A stretch of 64,000 bases of DNA from Roseivirga sp. (lineage in GTDB: Bacteria; Bacteroidota; Bacteroidia; Cytophagales; Cyclobacteriaceae): contig JAAWWF010000041.1 of assembly GCA_021404565.1 (NCBI GenBank), positions 124,001 to 188,000 of the forward strand, written 5' to 3'. The notes under the pieces were generated by a model. The model saw nothing but the letters and a program-made list of their open reading frames with translations, did not search any database and was not told the DNA's origin. Both the position numbers and the translations under genes were made by a program. Positions 8,502 through 16,224 of the stretch are shown piece by piece (positions within the stretch are counted from its first letter, which is position 1; each line of letters starts with the position of its first letter).

Positions 8502-9470
8502 ATGAACAAATTCCCAAGGTATCTGTTCGCACTGATGGCCCTCTTTACAGGGCTGAATGCAAACGCTCAGCAGGATGCTCAGTTTACGCAGTACATGTTT
8601 AACCAGATGTACTTTAATTCTGCATTTACTGGAGTAGAAGGTGGTACCACACTCACTGCCATTCATCGCTCACAGTGGTTTGGTTATGACGGTAGTCTTA
8701 ATCAGGCCGGAGCGCCCAATACACAGGTGATCAGTTATAGCAGCAGACTCAATAATTTTAACGGAGGATTTGGTCTCTATATCAGCAATGATAATCTGGG
8801 GCCCAGTAACAATCTTGAACTGCAGGCTTCCTTTGCTCGCTACTTTGCTTTGCCCAACGGAGCCTCATTGAGTGTAGGGGTGAAAGCGGGATTCTTTTCC
8901 AGTGCTCTGGATTTCGATGAGCTGATACTGGTGGATCCTTCAGATGTTGTGGCAAACCTTTCTGGTAAAGAATCACAACTCAGACCAGATTTGGGTGTAG
9001 GAATACTGTATAGAAAAGGAAATTTTTTTGGTGGTTTAAGTGCAAATCACTTACTTGAACCAGAGTTTGACTTCGGAGAAGACCAACTTTCCAATCAATT
9101 AAATCGACACTACTATTTGACAGCGGGTTATGATTATACCATAACCCCTCAATTGACGATCACCCCAAGCATTTTACTTAAATCTGTAGGTTTTAATACT
9201 TACAATGTAGATTTAAGCGTTATTGGCAAGTATAACGATAAATTGTGGGCGGGATTGGCTTATAGACAATCGGAATCGGCATCAGCGATGTTCGGATACA
9301 AATTGTTAAAAGATCGTTCTTTGACGCTGGCTTATGCTTTTGATTTTGTGATATCTGACAGGGACAGTAAAGAACCTACTTCTCAGGAGCTCATGTTGAT
9401 CTATAATTTCAAAAGGTCAGGAGGAGGTCCGGCTAGAAGTATCATAAGAACCCCAAGGTATCGTTATTAA
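8502..9470 (+). CDS. porP: PorP/SprF family T9SS membrane protein
   Basis: A 322-residue outer-membrane beta-barrel protein. It has a signal peptide cut after NANA (about residue 23), then the family hallmark QDAQFTQYMFNQMYFNSAFTG, with PorP/SprF-typical HRSQWFGYDG and FGLYISNDNLGP. These proteins belong to the type IX secretion system; F. johnsoniae SprF is needed for surface delivery of SprB, and PorP in Porphyromonas is a T9SS component. Its position immediately upstream of gldKLMN is the common arrangement in Cytophagales-type genomes. The C-terminus is extended by a short basic tail (RTPRYRY). It may be transcribed with gldK, although the 144-base gap contains a possible control element. 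Confidence 0.92.
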   Translation: MNKFPRYLFALMALFTGLNANAQQDAQFTQYMFNQMYFNSAFTGVEGGTTLTAIHRSQWFGYDGSLNQAGAPNTQVISYSSRLNNFNGGFGLYISNDNLGPSNNLELQASFARYFALPNGASLSVGVKAGFFSSALDFDELILVDPSDVVANLSGKESQLRPDLGVGILYRKGNFFGGLSANHLLEPEFDFGEDQLSNQLNRHYYLTAGYDYTITPQLTITPSILLKSVGFNTYNVDLSVIGKYNDKLWAGLAYRQSESASAMFGYKLLKDRSLTLAYAFDFVISDRDSKEPTSQELMLIYNFKRSGGGPARSIIRTPRYRY

Positions 9471-9499
9471 AATTGAAGTTTAACAATCATTAAGTTTTG

Positions 9500-9520
9500 G
9501 ATAAATTTCTGATAAATTTC
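9500..9520 (+). repeat. Tandem direct repeat GATAAATTTC upstream of gldK
   Basis: The 10-mer GATAAATTTC occurs at 9500-9509 and again at 9511-9520, an 11-base period that places both copies on one face of the helix. It lies in the 144-base gap between porP and gldK, about 95 bases before the gldK start. This geometry suits a regulator-binding site, but no regulator is known. Confidence 0.35.
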
Positions 9521-9614
9521 GGCTGGTCGATGGATTAGTCGCTTGAAAATGTTATTTTTCGCGCTTTATTTGATTGAGCAGCAATAAGATAGAGTAGCTG
9601 AGCTTAAACAAACT

Positions 9615-10904
9615 ATGAAACAAATATCAATGAGGAGGATATCTTTAGGTATGGCAGCATTGTCACTTTTGGTCTTAACGTCCGGGTGTTCAATGTTCCA
9701 GGGGTTTCTTGGCGGAGGCGGAGGAAGCAAGGAGCAAAAGCTGAACGAATCGGGGCAGCTTATGGGTGTTCCGGACCGTGAGGGATGGTATCAGGAAACG
9801 CCATTTGGGATGGTTCAGATTCCGGGTGGTACCTTTTATATGGGGCAGGCTGACGAAGACGTTGCCGCTTCCCAAATCAACTTTAACAGACAGATTACGG
9901 TGAGTTCATTTCTGATGGACTCAGAGGAGATAACCAACAATGAGTATCGTCAGTTCTTGTACGCATTAGATACTTTATTGCAGAACCCTAACGAAACCTA
10001 TTGGACCGCTCAGGTAAAGCAGGAGGTAACTCCTAATCCTGAGGTTTGGAATGAAGAGTTTGCCTATCATATGGGGGATAAAATGGTTCAGTACTATTTT
10101 AGCCACCAGGCTTTCGATGATTATCCTATTGTAGGTATCAGTTGGGAGTCTGCTGAGAAGTTTGCAGAGTGGAGAACTGAGCACTTCAATATCGGGTACG
10201 AAGATGAATACTTTGGTACCGGAGGTGGTGGTCTTGGTGGTTTGTTTGGTGGCAAAAAGAAAAAGAATCAGGCAGATCCTGCGGATGATCCTTTTGGCGC
10301 ACCACTAGGGGCTGCTCCTTTAGGGGCTCAGGGCAATACCCAGGGCCAGCAAGGCGGTGCTGCTAATTCTACCTTCAAGAGTACACTGCCGGAAGAAGCA
10401 AGGTATCCTAACTTCAGACTGCCTACAGAAGCAGAGTGGGAATATGCCGCTCGTGGCGGAAGAGAAATTATTAAGTATCCCTGGGGTGGACCTTATACCC
10501 GTAATAGAAACGGTTGTTTCCTCGCTAACTTTAAGCCTGGCAGAGGTAACTATGATGATGATGGGTATCCTTATACGGCTCCTGTAAACTCATTTCTACC
10601 CAATAACTTTAACTTGTACAATATGGCGGGCAACGTGGCCGAATGGTGTCGCGATGATTACTCTCCAGTTTACAATCCTCTTGTATGGGATTTGAACCCG
10701 CTCTTTTTATACAATGACTCCGAAAGCCAAAATCCTCACTTCGGCAAGAAAGTAGTGAGGGGCGGTGCCTGGAATGACATTGCACATTATCTTGAAACAG
10801 GAACGCGTACTTACGAATATAAAGATGTAGCGTCAGCGTCTATTGGTTTCAGATGTGCTATGGACTACCTCGGACGCGCTGGCGATGACTTCGGTGCCAA
10901 TTAA
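9615..10904 (+). CDS. gldK: T9SS ring lipoprotein GldK/PorK
   Basis: A 429-residue lipoprotein with lipobox LTSGC, lipidated Cys25. The rest is a formylglycine-generating-enzyme-like (SUMF1) domain: IPGGTFYMGQ, FRLPTEAEWEYAARGG, NMAGNVAEWCRDDY, RGGAWND and IGFRCAMD are all present. GldK forms the periplasmic ring with GldN under the outer membrane; no enzyme activity is known. An unusual low-complexity insert of about 50 residues, rich in Gly, Lys, Pro, Ala and Gln, sits at residues 200-250 just before the FRLPTEAEW motif. A further five-glycine run follows the lipid anchor. The gene is first of the gldKLMN set; gldL starts 37 bases downstream. Confidence 0.95.
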   Translation: MKQISMRRISLGMAALSLLVLTSGCSMFQGFLGGGGGSKEQKLNESGQLMGVPDREGWYQETPFGMVQIPGGTFYMGQADEDVAASQINFNRQITVSSFLMDSEEITNNEYRQFLYALDTLLQNPNETYWTAQVKQEVTPNPEVWNEEFAYHMGDKMVQYYFSHQAFDDYPIVGISWESAEKFAEWRTEHFNIGYEDEYFGTGGGGLGGLFGGKKKKNQADPADDPFGAPLGAAPLGAQGNTQGQQGGAANSTFKSTLPEEARYPNFRLPTEAEWEYAARGGREIIKYPWGGPYTRNRNGCFLANFKPGRGNYDDDGYPYTAPVNSFLPNNFNLYNMAGNVAEWCRDDYSPVYNPLVWDLNPLFLYNDSESQNPHFGKKVVRGGAWNDIAHYLETGTRTYEYKDVASASIGFRCAMDYLGRAGDDFGAN

Positions 10905-10941
10905 ATTTTTGAAAAAATCTTCAACCTAACATACAATACTT

Positions 10942-11748
10942 ATGGCTAATAAATCTTTTAAGGAAAACTTTTACGGCAACGTAATGCCCAAAATCTATGG
11001 CTTGGGAGCCTCTGTGGTAATTGTGGGAGCGATGTTTAAGCTGGAAGGCTGGGCAGGTGCCACACCTATGTTGATCTTAGGACTTTCTACAGAAGCTTTG
11101 ATTTTTGCGTTCAGTGCTTTTGAACCTAAAGGCAAGGACCTGGCAGAGATAATGGAAAAGAGTTTTCCAAATAAGCCTGAGGTTAAGAAAAGCCAGGGTG
11201 AGAAAGTAGATTTGAAGAAGATGCTCAGTGATGCCAAAATCACGGGTGATGACTTCAAAAATCTCGGTGCTGGCATGAATAACCTTTCCAATTCAGCCAA
11301 AGGACTGGCCGATTTGTCGAATGCAGCTGTAGCCTCATCTACTTATGCCGACAATGCCAAGAAAGCTTCGGCAACACTTGGTAAAATGAATGAAAGCTAT
11401 GCAAATACGGCCTCTGCTCTTGGAGAAATGGCCAAGAACGCTAAAGGTGCTGGTGAATTCCAGGGACAACTGAAAACAGCTGTCGGTCAGTATCAGGAGC
11501 AATTAAAAAGCGCTTCTACGCAGTTGGCTGCCCTTAATAACGTATATAAAGAAGAGTTGAACGACTCACAGGCTCATGTGAAAGCAATCAAGTCTTTCTA
11601 TGCTAATATCGACACTGCTTTGGCAGGTGTAGGAGCTGCTTCTAAGGAGGCAGAAGAATTTAAAGGTGTGATGGCCAAACTAAACACCAATGTTAATTCG
11701 TTGAACAAGGTGTATGGCGCTATGTTGTCTGCAATGAAGTCTAACTAA
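10942..11748 (+). CDS. gldL: T9SS motor protein GldL/PorL
   Basis: A 268-residue inner-membrane protein. Two membrane helices lie at residues about 17-35 and 40-60, with the intramembrane Glu51 in TPMLILGLSTEALIF corresponding to the conserved glutamate of GldL that is implicated in proton-driven rotation, and Lys33 at the end of helix 1. After FEP comes a long cytoplasmic domain of helical, alanine-rich repeats (AKKASATLGKMNESYANTAS). With GldM it forms the proton-powered motor for type IX secretion and gliding. The leader contains ACCTAACAT ten bases before the ATG, similar to the leaders of several array genes in this window. gldM starts one base after the stop codon. Confidence 0.95.
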   Translation: MANKSFKENFYGNVMPKIYGLGASVVIVGAMFKLEGWAGATPMLILGLSTEALIFAFSAFEPKGKDLAEIMEKSFPNKPEVKKSQGEKVDLKKMLSDAKITGDDFKNLGAGMNNLSNSAKGLADLSNAAVASSTYADNAKKASATLGKMNESYANTASALGEMAKNAKGAGEFQGQLKTAVGQYQEQLKSASTQLAALNNVYKEELNDSQAHVKAIKSFYANIDTALAGVGAASKEAEEFKGVMAKLNTNVNSLNKVYGAMLSAMKSN

Positions 11749-11749
11749 T

Positions 11750-13360
11750 ATGGCTGGAGGAAAAGAAACACCAAGGCAGCGGATGATCGGTATGATGTAC
11801 CTGGTACTTACCGCACTGCTGGCCTTACAGATCAAGGACACCGTCCTTGAGAAATTTGCTCTGATGGAAGAAGGCTTAGGGTCTTCAAATTCATCTTACA
11901 TGGCTGAAAACAACAATACTGTCAGTAATATAACCAGTGAGGTAGCTAATCAGGGTGATAAACCTGAGGATGTTGCAGTTCTGGAAAGTGCTAAGAATGT
12001 AAGAGCGCTAACAACTGATGTTATTACTTTCATTGATGGGATGAAGGAAGAACTTGAGCTGGGAGCTACTGGAGGAGACCTTACAAAGCGTAAGGAAAGA
12101 AGTGTCTTGAAGAAGTATGAGGAACCCTCACACTACATGGTGGAAAAAGGGAATGCCAATATTCTAAAAGAGAAGCTTGACCAGTACAATGCTGATATGC
12201 TCGGGATTTTACAAGAAAATGCAATATCGAGAGATTGGAGAACCCTGGCTTTGAATGCGAATGAGATGGACCTTTATAAGGATAATCCTGAAGAGAGGAA
12301 AAAAGGCTTTGCCGATTTGAATTTCTACAAGACTCCCCTGGCGTCTACCATAGCACAGCTGACTTTCTATCAGAACCAAATTTATGCGAGAGAGTCAGAT
12401 GCACTGGGTGAGCTGGCAGCTAAGGTAGGTGCCACCACTTTTAAAGGCTTTGATGTGATTTCGGGAACTGTATTACCGGTTTCTAATATCGTAACGGCCG
12501 GTACTAATTTTGAGGCTCAGCTTTTTCTTACAGCTGCAAACTCGGCCTTGGCACCTGAAATGACAAAAGATGGTCAGTCATTGACTGTAGATGATGAAGG
12601 TCGTGGAAAAGTTGAATTTAAGGCTTCGGCCAGAGATGCAGATTACGATGCAAATGGTCTTGCTAAGAAGACTTTCAAAGCTGAAATAAAATATAACAAT
12701 AACGGTGTTGAAGAAGTCATTCCTATCACCCATGAGTATTTTGTGGCGAAACCCACGATTCAAATCGGGTTGAATGCGGTATCTGCTTTATACCTGAATT
12801 GTGCGAATAATCTTAAAATTGATGTACCATCTCTTGGACCTGCCTACCAGCCTAGTTTTCAGGTAACTGGAGGTAAAGCTGTTCCTGGTGCTAACAAAGG
12901 AGATGTTATGATAGCACCTAATCAAAGAAACATTAAGATTGGTGTTTCGAGTGCAGGTATCTTTATCGATAATGTAGATTTCACTGCTCGAAGAGCACCG
13001 CTACCAACCTTTAAGCTTCAGGTTAATGGCAAGGATTACAATGCCAGCCAGGGTCTGAATTCAGCCCCTGCCTCTGTTACACTGTTTTTATCAGCAGATG
13101 CAGAGTTTAAAGCGGCATATCCTGATGATGCGAGATTCTTTGTTACCAAAGGGAAAATTGAACTAGCCCGTGGAAGTAATGCCATTAAGGTGATACAAAT
13201 CAAGGATAGAACATTTTCGGTGAACCTGGCTGAAATACGATCTCAGGCAAGAAAAGGTGACAGGATTGTTGTGGAGGTAGAGGAAGTGACTCGTTACAAC
13301 TTTGAAAACGTACCAGAGACTTTCACTTTTGGTGAGAAGAAAGTCATGTCCATAAATTAA
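11750..13360 (+). CDS. gldM: T9SS motor stalk protein GldM/PorM
   Basis: A 536-residue protein. The start MAGGKETPRQRMIGMMYLVL with one N-terminal membrane helix (residues about 11-28) is the GldM signature; the helix sits inside the GldL pentamer. The remainder is a periplasmic stalk of four domains (residues about 40-220, 225-320, 330-430 and 430-536 by comparison with the known family layout) that reaches the GldK/GldN ring. Length fits the family (about 515-540). It follows gldL by one base and precedes gldN by four, so the three are translationally coupled. Confidence 0.95.
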   Translation: MAGGKETPRQRMIGMMYLVLTALLALQIKDTVLEKFALMEEGLGSSNSSYMAENNNTVSNITSEVANQGDKPEDVAVLESAKNVRALTTDVITFIDGMKEELELGATGGDLTKRKERSVLKKYEEPSHYMVEKGNANILKEKLDQYNADMLGILQENAISRDWRTLALNANEMDLYKDNPEERKKGFADLNFYKTPLASTIAQLTFYQNQIYARESDALGELAAKVGATTFKGFDVISGTVLPVSNIVTAGTNFEAQLFLTAANSALAPEMTKDGQSLTVDDEGRGKVEFKASARDADYDANGLAKKTFKAEIKYNNNGVEEVIPITHEYFVAKPTIQIGLNAVSALYLNCANNLKIDVPSLGPAYQPSFQVTGGKAVPGANKGDVMIAPNQRNIKIGVSSAGIFIDNVDFTARRAPLPTFKLQVNGKDYNASQGLNSAPASVTLFLSADAEFKAAYPDDARFFVTKGKIELARGSNAIKVIQIKDRTFSVNLAEIRSQARKGDRIVVEVEEVTRYNFENVPETFTFGEKKVMSIN

Positions 13361-13364
13361 TTGA

Positions 13365-14381
13365 ATGATAACTATGCGTAAGCTATACTACTTTTTGATT
13401 GTGATGGTGGTTGCTACTGGTGTTAATGCACAGCAGGTAGAGGACTATGAGGATTTGAAGAATTCTCGTAAGCACAACCCGAATTCATTGAGGCCGGTGA
13501 GAGATGAGGATATAATGTATAGTATACGCGTTGTATCCCGAATGGATATGAGGGAGAAGATCAATCGACCCTGGAACTCCGAGAAATCGAAGCTCATAGA
13601 GTTGATTTTTGAAGGGGTTGAAAAGTGGTACGAGGAGTACGAGCAGTCTGCAGAATCAATTTCAGCAGATACTGCGGGAATCAGACCTTTGTCTGCTTTG
13701 ACGGATGGCTTTTTAGAAGCTGACTTACTTCCCAAAGACGAATATTTCAGTAATATTTCGGATCCTGCGACAAAGTCTTCTCGTGATATGGATCAGGATC
13801 AGGAGGATGCCTTTATTCAAAATTTGTTGTTCTCTAATCCAAACATGACTGATGTTGAAAAGGAGGATGCCATTCGCGCTGAGAATACTAGAAGAGCAAC
13901 CGGAACTCGTTTCGCACCTGGTGTAGTGGTGACTTTGGAAATCGAAGAGGATTTAATTTTCGATAGAAACCACTCTACTTCCAAATGGGATATTCAAACG
14001 GTAACCGTTGTTATTACAACTGATGTTCTGTATCCGAATGATGCGGATTTGAGGGCTTCTTCCACCAATGTAAAGGTGGTAAGGGTGAGGTATAAAGATC
14101 TGTCTCGTTATTTGAGAAAGGTATATGCAGAGAGTGATCAGGAGCGAGGTTATTGGTTTAATTCGAATAACCCCGGAAAGAGAGAAATCAGCTTTGCTGA
14201 TGCATTCGACCTGAGACTGTTTAATTCCTGGATTATCCAATACTCAAATACTGGAGGAGATAACCTACAGGCCATTTTGGGTAACCCGAATACAGATCAA
14301 GGTAGATTGAGCATTCTGGAATTATCACAGCAGTTCAAACGTAAGCTTCTGGAATACCAACATAACTTATGGGAATACTAG
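13365..14381 (+). CDS. gldN: T9SS ring protein GldN/PorN
   Basis: A 338-residue periplasmic protein with a signal peptide cut near GVNAQQ. The family features are IMYSIRVVSRMDMREKINRPWN near residue 45 and the later RYKDLSRYLRKVY and FDLRLFNSWI segments. GldN binds GldK to make the periplasmic ring of the T9SS. Two ATG codons (13365 and 13374) are close together; either gives the same signal peptide core. It is the last gene of the gldKLMN operon and ends at a strong bidirectional terminator shared with uvrC. Confidence 0.93.
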   Translation: MITMRKLYYFLIVMVVATGVNAQQVEDYEDLKNSRKHNPNSLRPVRDEDIMYSIRVVSRMDMREKINRPWNSEKSKLIELIFEGVEKWYEEYEQSAESISADTAGIRPLSALTDGFLEADLLPKDEYFSNISDPATKSSRDMDQDQEDAFIQNLLFSNPNMTDVEKEDAIRAENTRRATGTRFAPGVVVTLEIEEDLIFDRNHSTSKWDIQTVTVVITTDVLYPNDADLRASSTNVKVVRVRYKDLSRYLRKVYAESDQERGYWFNSNNPGKREISFADAFDLRLFNSWIIQYSNTGGDNLQAILGNPNTDQGRLSILELSQQFKRKLLEYQHNLWEY

Positions 14382-14405
14382 CCTGAAAATGGTTTAAGAT
14401 AAATA

Positions 14406-14433
14406 GAAAAGGAGGTCATTTGACCTCCTTTTC
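14406..14433. terminator. Bidirectional terminator between gldN and uvrC
   Basis: A perfect 13-bp inverted repeat, GAAAAGGAGGTCA and TGACCTCCTTTTC, around a TT spacer; the A/T-rich ends provide a T run on both strands. The uvrC stop codon (14416-14418 on the - strand) lies inside the stem, so this hairpin is at the same time the last part of uvrC and the terminator for gldN. Confidence 0.85.
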
Positions 14434-16224
14434 TTGTATAAAGTAGTTTGCGATCAGCCTGGCTCTGGTTTTACCTACCAGCTCAATAATTCTTTCGGGG
14501 TCAGCCGCTTCTATATTCTTCATAGAACGAAACTCTTTCAGCAGCTTGTCCACGGTAACCCTGCCAACACCTTTGACATTTTCCAAACCAAACTGGAAGC
14601 TATTCTTGCTCCTGAGGTCGCGATGGAAATTAATAGCGAACCGGTGGGCTTCGTCTCTCAGCTTTTGAATGAGCCGGAGTGACTCAGATTTCTTATCGAT
14701 GTGCAGCGCGAACTGATCTTCGGGGTAATAAATCTCTTCGAGTCTTTTAGCAATACCTATTATGGGAATCTCTCCATAGAGATCAAGCTCTCGTAAGGCG
14801 TCACAAGCAGCATTGAGCTGGCCTTTACCTCCATCTATGACAACAAGTTTGGGCAAAGGCTGTTCCTCTTCTAAAAGCCGTTTATAGCGCCTGCCTACCA
14901 CCTCTGTCATGGAGGCAAAGTCATCGGGTCCTACTACGGTTTTGATCTTATAATGACGATAGTCTTTTTTGGAGGGACGCCCCATCTTGAAGCAAACCAT
15001 AGAGGCTACCGGATTGGTGCCCTGAATGTTGGAGTTGTCAAAACACTCGATATGGACGGGAAGCTCTTTTAACTGGAGATCAGCTTGTAGTTGCTTTAGA
15101 ACCCTGTTGCCTTTGTCCTTGACATTTTCGAGCGATTGATATTTCTCCTTCTTGGCGAACATTCCGTTTTTCAGGGATAGCTCCACCAGCTTTCTTTTAT
15201 CTCCTCTTTGAGGAACGTGGGTGGTCAATTCATCAGTGACAAAATCAAGATCTTTGTTGACCAGAACTTCTTTGGATGCACTTTGATATTGATCGCGCAG
15301 GTCGATCATGATAAGTCCCAGAATATCCTCGTCAGATTCATTCAATTTCTTTTTAATCTCAGTGGTTTTGCTCAGGTTGATGGTACCGTTTTTAATGCGC
15401 AGATAATTGACGAAGGCATACTTTTCGTCAGATACAATACTGAAGACATCCACATCAGCAATTTTAGGGCTGACCACAATCGACCGTGCCTGAAACCGGT
15501 CTACTAACTCAAGTTTTTCTTTGTACTTCTGAGCCAGTTCAAACTGTAAAGAAGCTGCAGCTTCCTGCATATTCGATTTGAAATAGTTCTTGGGGATATT
15601 CAGGTTACCTTTTAAGATGTTTACCGCCTGATCTACATCCAACAGATAGTCTTCTTCTGACTGCAGCCCTTCACAAGGTCCGAGGCAGTTACCAATATGA
15701 TATTCAAGACAAACCTTAAACTTCCCCTTTGCAATATTTTCTGCCGATAGATCATATCGACAGGTACGAAGTGTGAATAAGGTATTTATCAGGCTTAATA
15801 CATTGTTCATGGCCTTCACACTGGTATATGGACCGAAATAGGTACCTAAGGATGGTATATATTTGCGTGTACTATATATCCTGGGAAAACGCTCTTTGGA
15901 AACACAGATGTAGGGAAAGGTCTTATCATCCTTGAGCAGGATATTATACTTCGGTTGGTTCTCCTTGATTAGATTGTTCTCGAGCAAAAGGGCGTCAAAC
16001 TCTGAATTGACCAGTGTGACTTCAATGCTCTCAATTTCGGAGACCATGCGAAGCGTTTTTCGGTTTACTCCGGCCGATTTACTGAAGTAATTAGCAACTC
16101 TCTTCTTGAGAGACTTGGCCTTTCCTACATAAATAAGATCATTTTCGCTGTTGTAGTAGCGGTATACCCCTGGGCTATCTGGTAATTTCGATATGTCTTT
16201 AGTAGATAATCGGGTATGCTCCAT
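14416..16224 (-). CDS. uvrC: UvrABC system protein C
   Basis: A 602-residue nucleotide-excision repair nuclease. The N-terminal GIY-YIG domain shows GVYRYYNSENDLIYVGKAKSL (residues about 19-39), followed by a cysteine-bearing linker (CRYDLS, CLEYHIGNCLGPC), a UVR motif near residue 220 (AASLQFELAQKYKEKLE), the RNase H-like domain with HIECFDNSNIQG and VIDGGKGQL, and helix-hairpin-helix repeats at the C-terminus (LENVKGVGRVTVDKLL). UvrC makes the two incisions around UvrB-bound lesions. It overlaps the preceding penicillin-binding protein gene by one base (TAATG), so it is the third gene of a sprE-PBP-uvrC operon. Confidence 0.97.
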   Translation of the reverse strand: MEHTRLSTKDISKLPDSPGVYRYYNSENDLIYVGKAKSLKKRVANYFSKSAGVNRKTLRMVSEIESIEVTLVNSEFDALLLENNLIKENQPKYNILLKDDKTFPYICVSKERFPRIYSTRKYIPSLGTYFGPYTSVKAMNNVLSLINTLFTLRTCRYDLSAENIAKGKFKVCLEYHIGNCLGPCEGLQSEEDYLLDVDQAVNILKGNLNIPKNYFKSNMQEAAASLQFELAQKYKEKLELVDRFQARSIVVSPKIADVDVFSIVSDEKYAFVNYLRIKNGTINLSKTTEIKKKLNESDEDILGLIMIDLRDQYQSASKEVLVNKDLDFVTDELTTHVPQRGDKRKLVELSLKNGMFAKKEKYQSLENVKDKGNRVLKQLQADLQLKELPVHIECFDNSNIQGTNPVASMVCFKMGRPSKKDYRHYKIKTVVGPDDFASMTEVVGRRYKRLLEEEQPLPKLVVIDGGKGQLNAACDALRELDLYGEIPIIGIAKRLEEIYYPEDQFALHIDKKSESLRLIQKLRDEAHRFAINFHRDLRSKNSFQFGLENVKGVGRVTVDKLLKEFRSMKNIEAADPERIIELVGKTRARLIANYFIQEKEVK

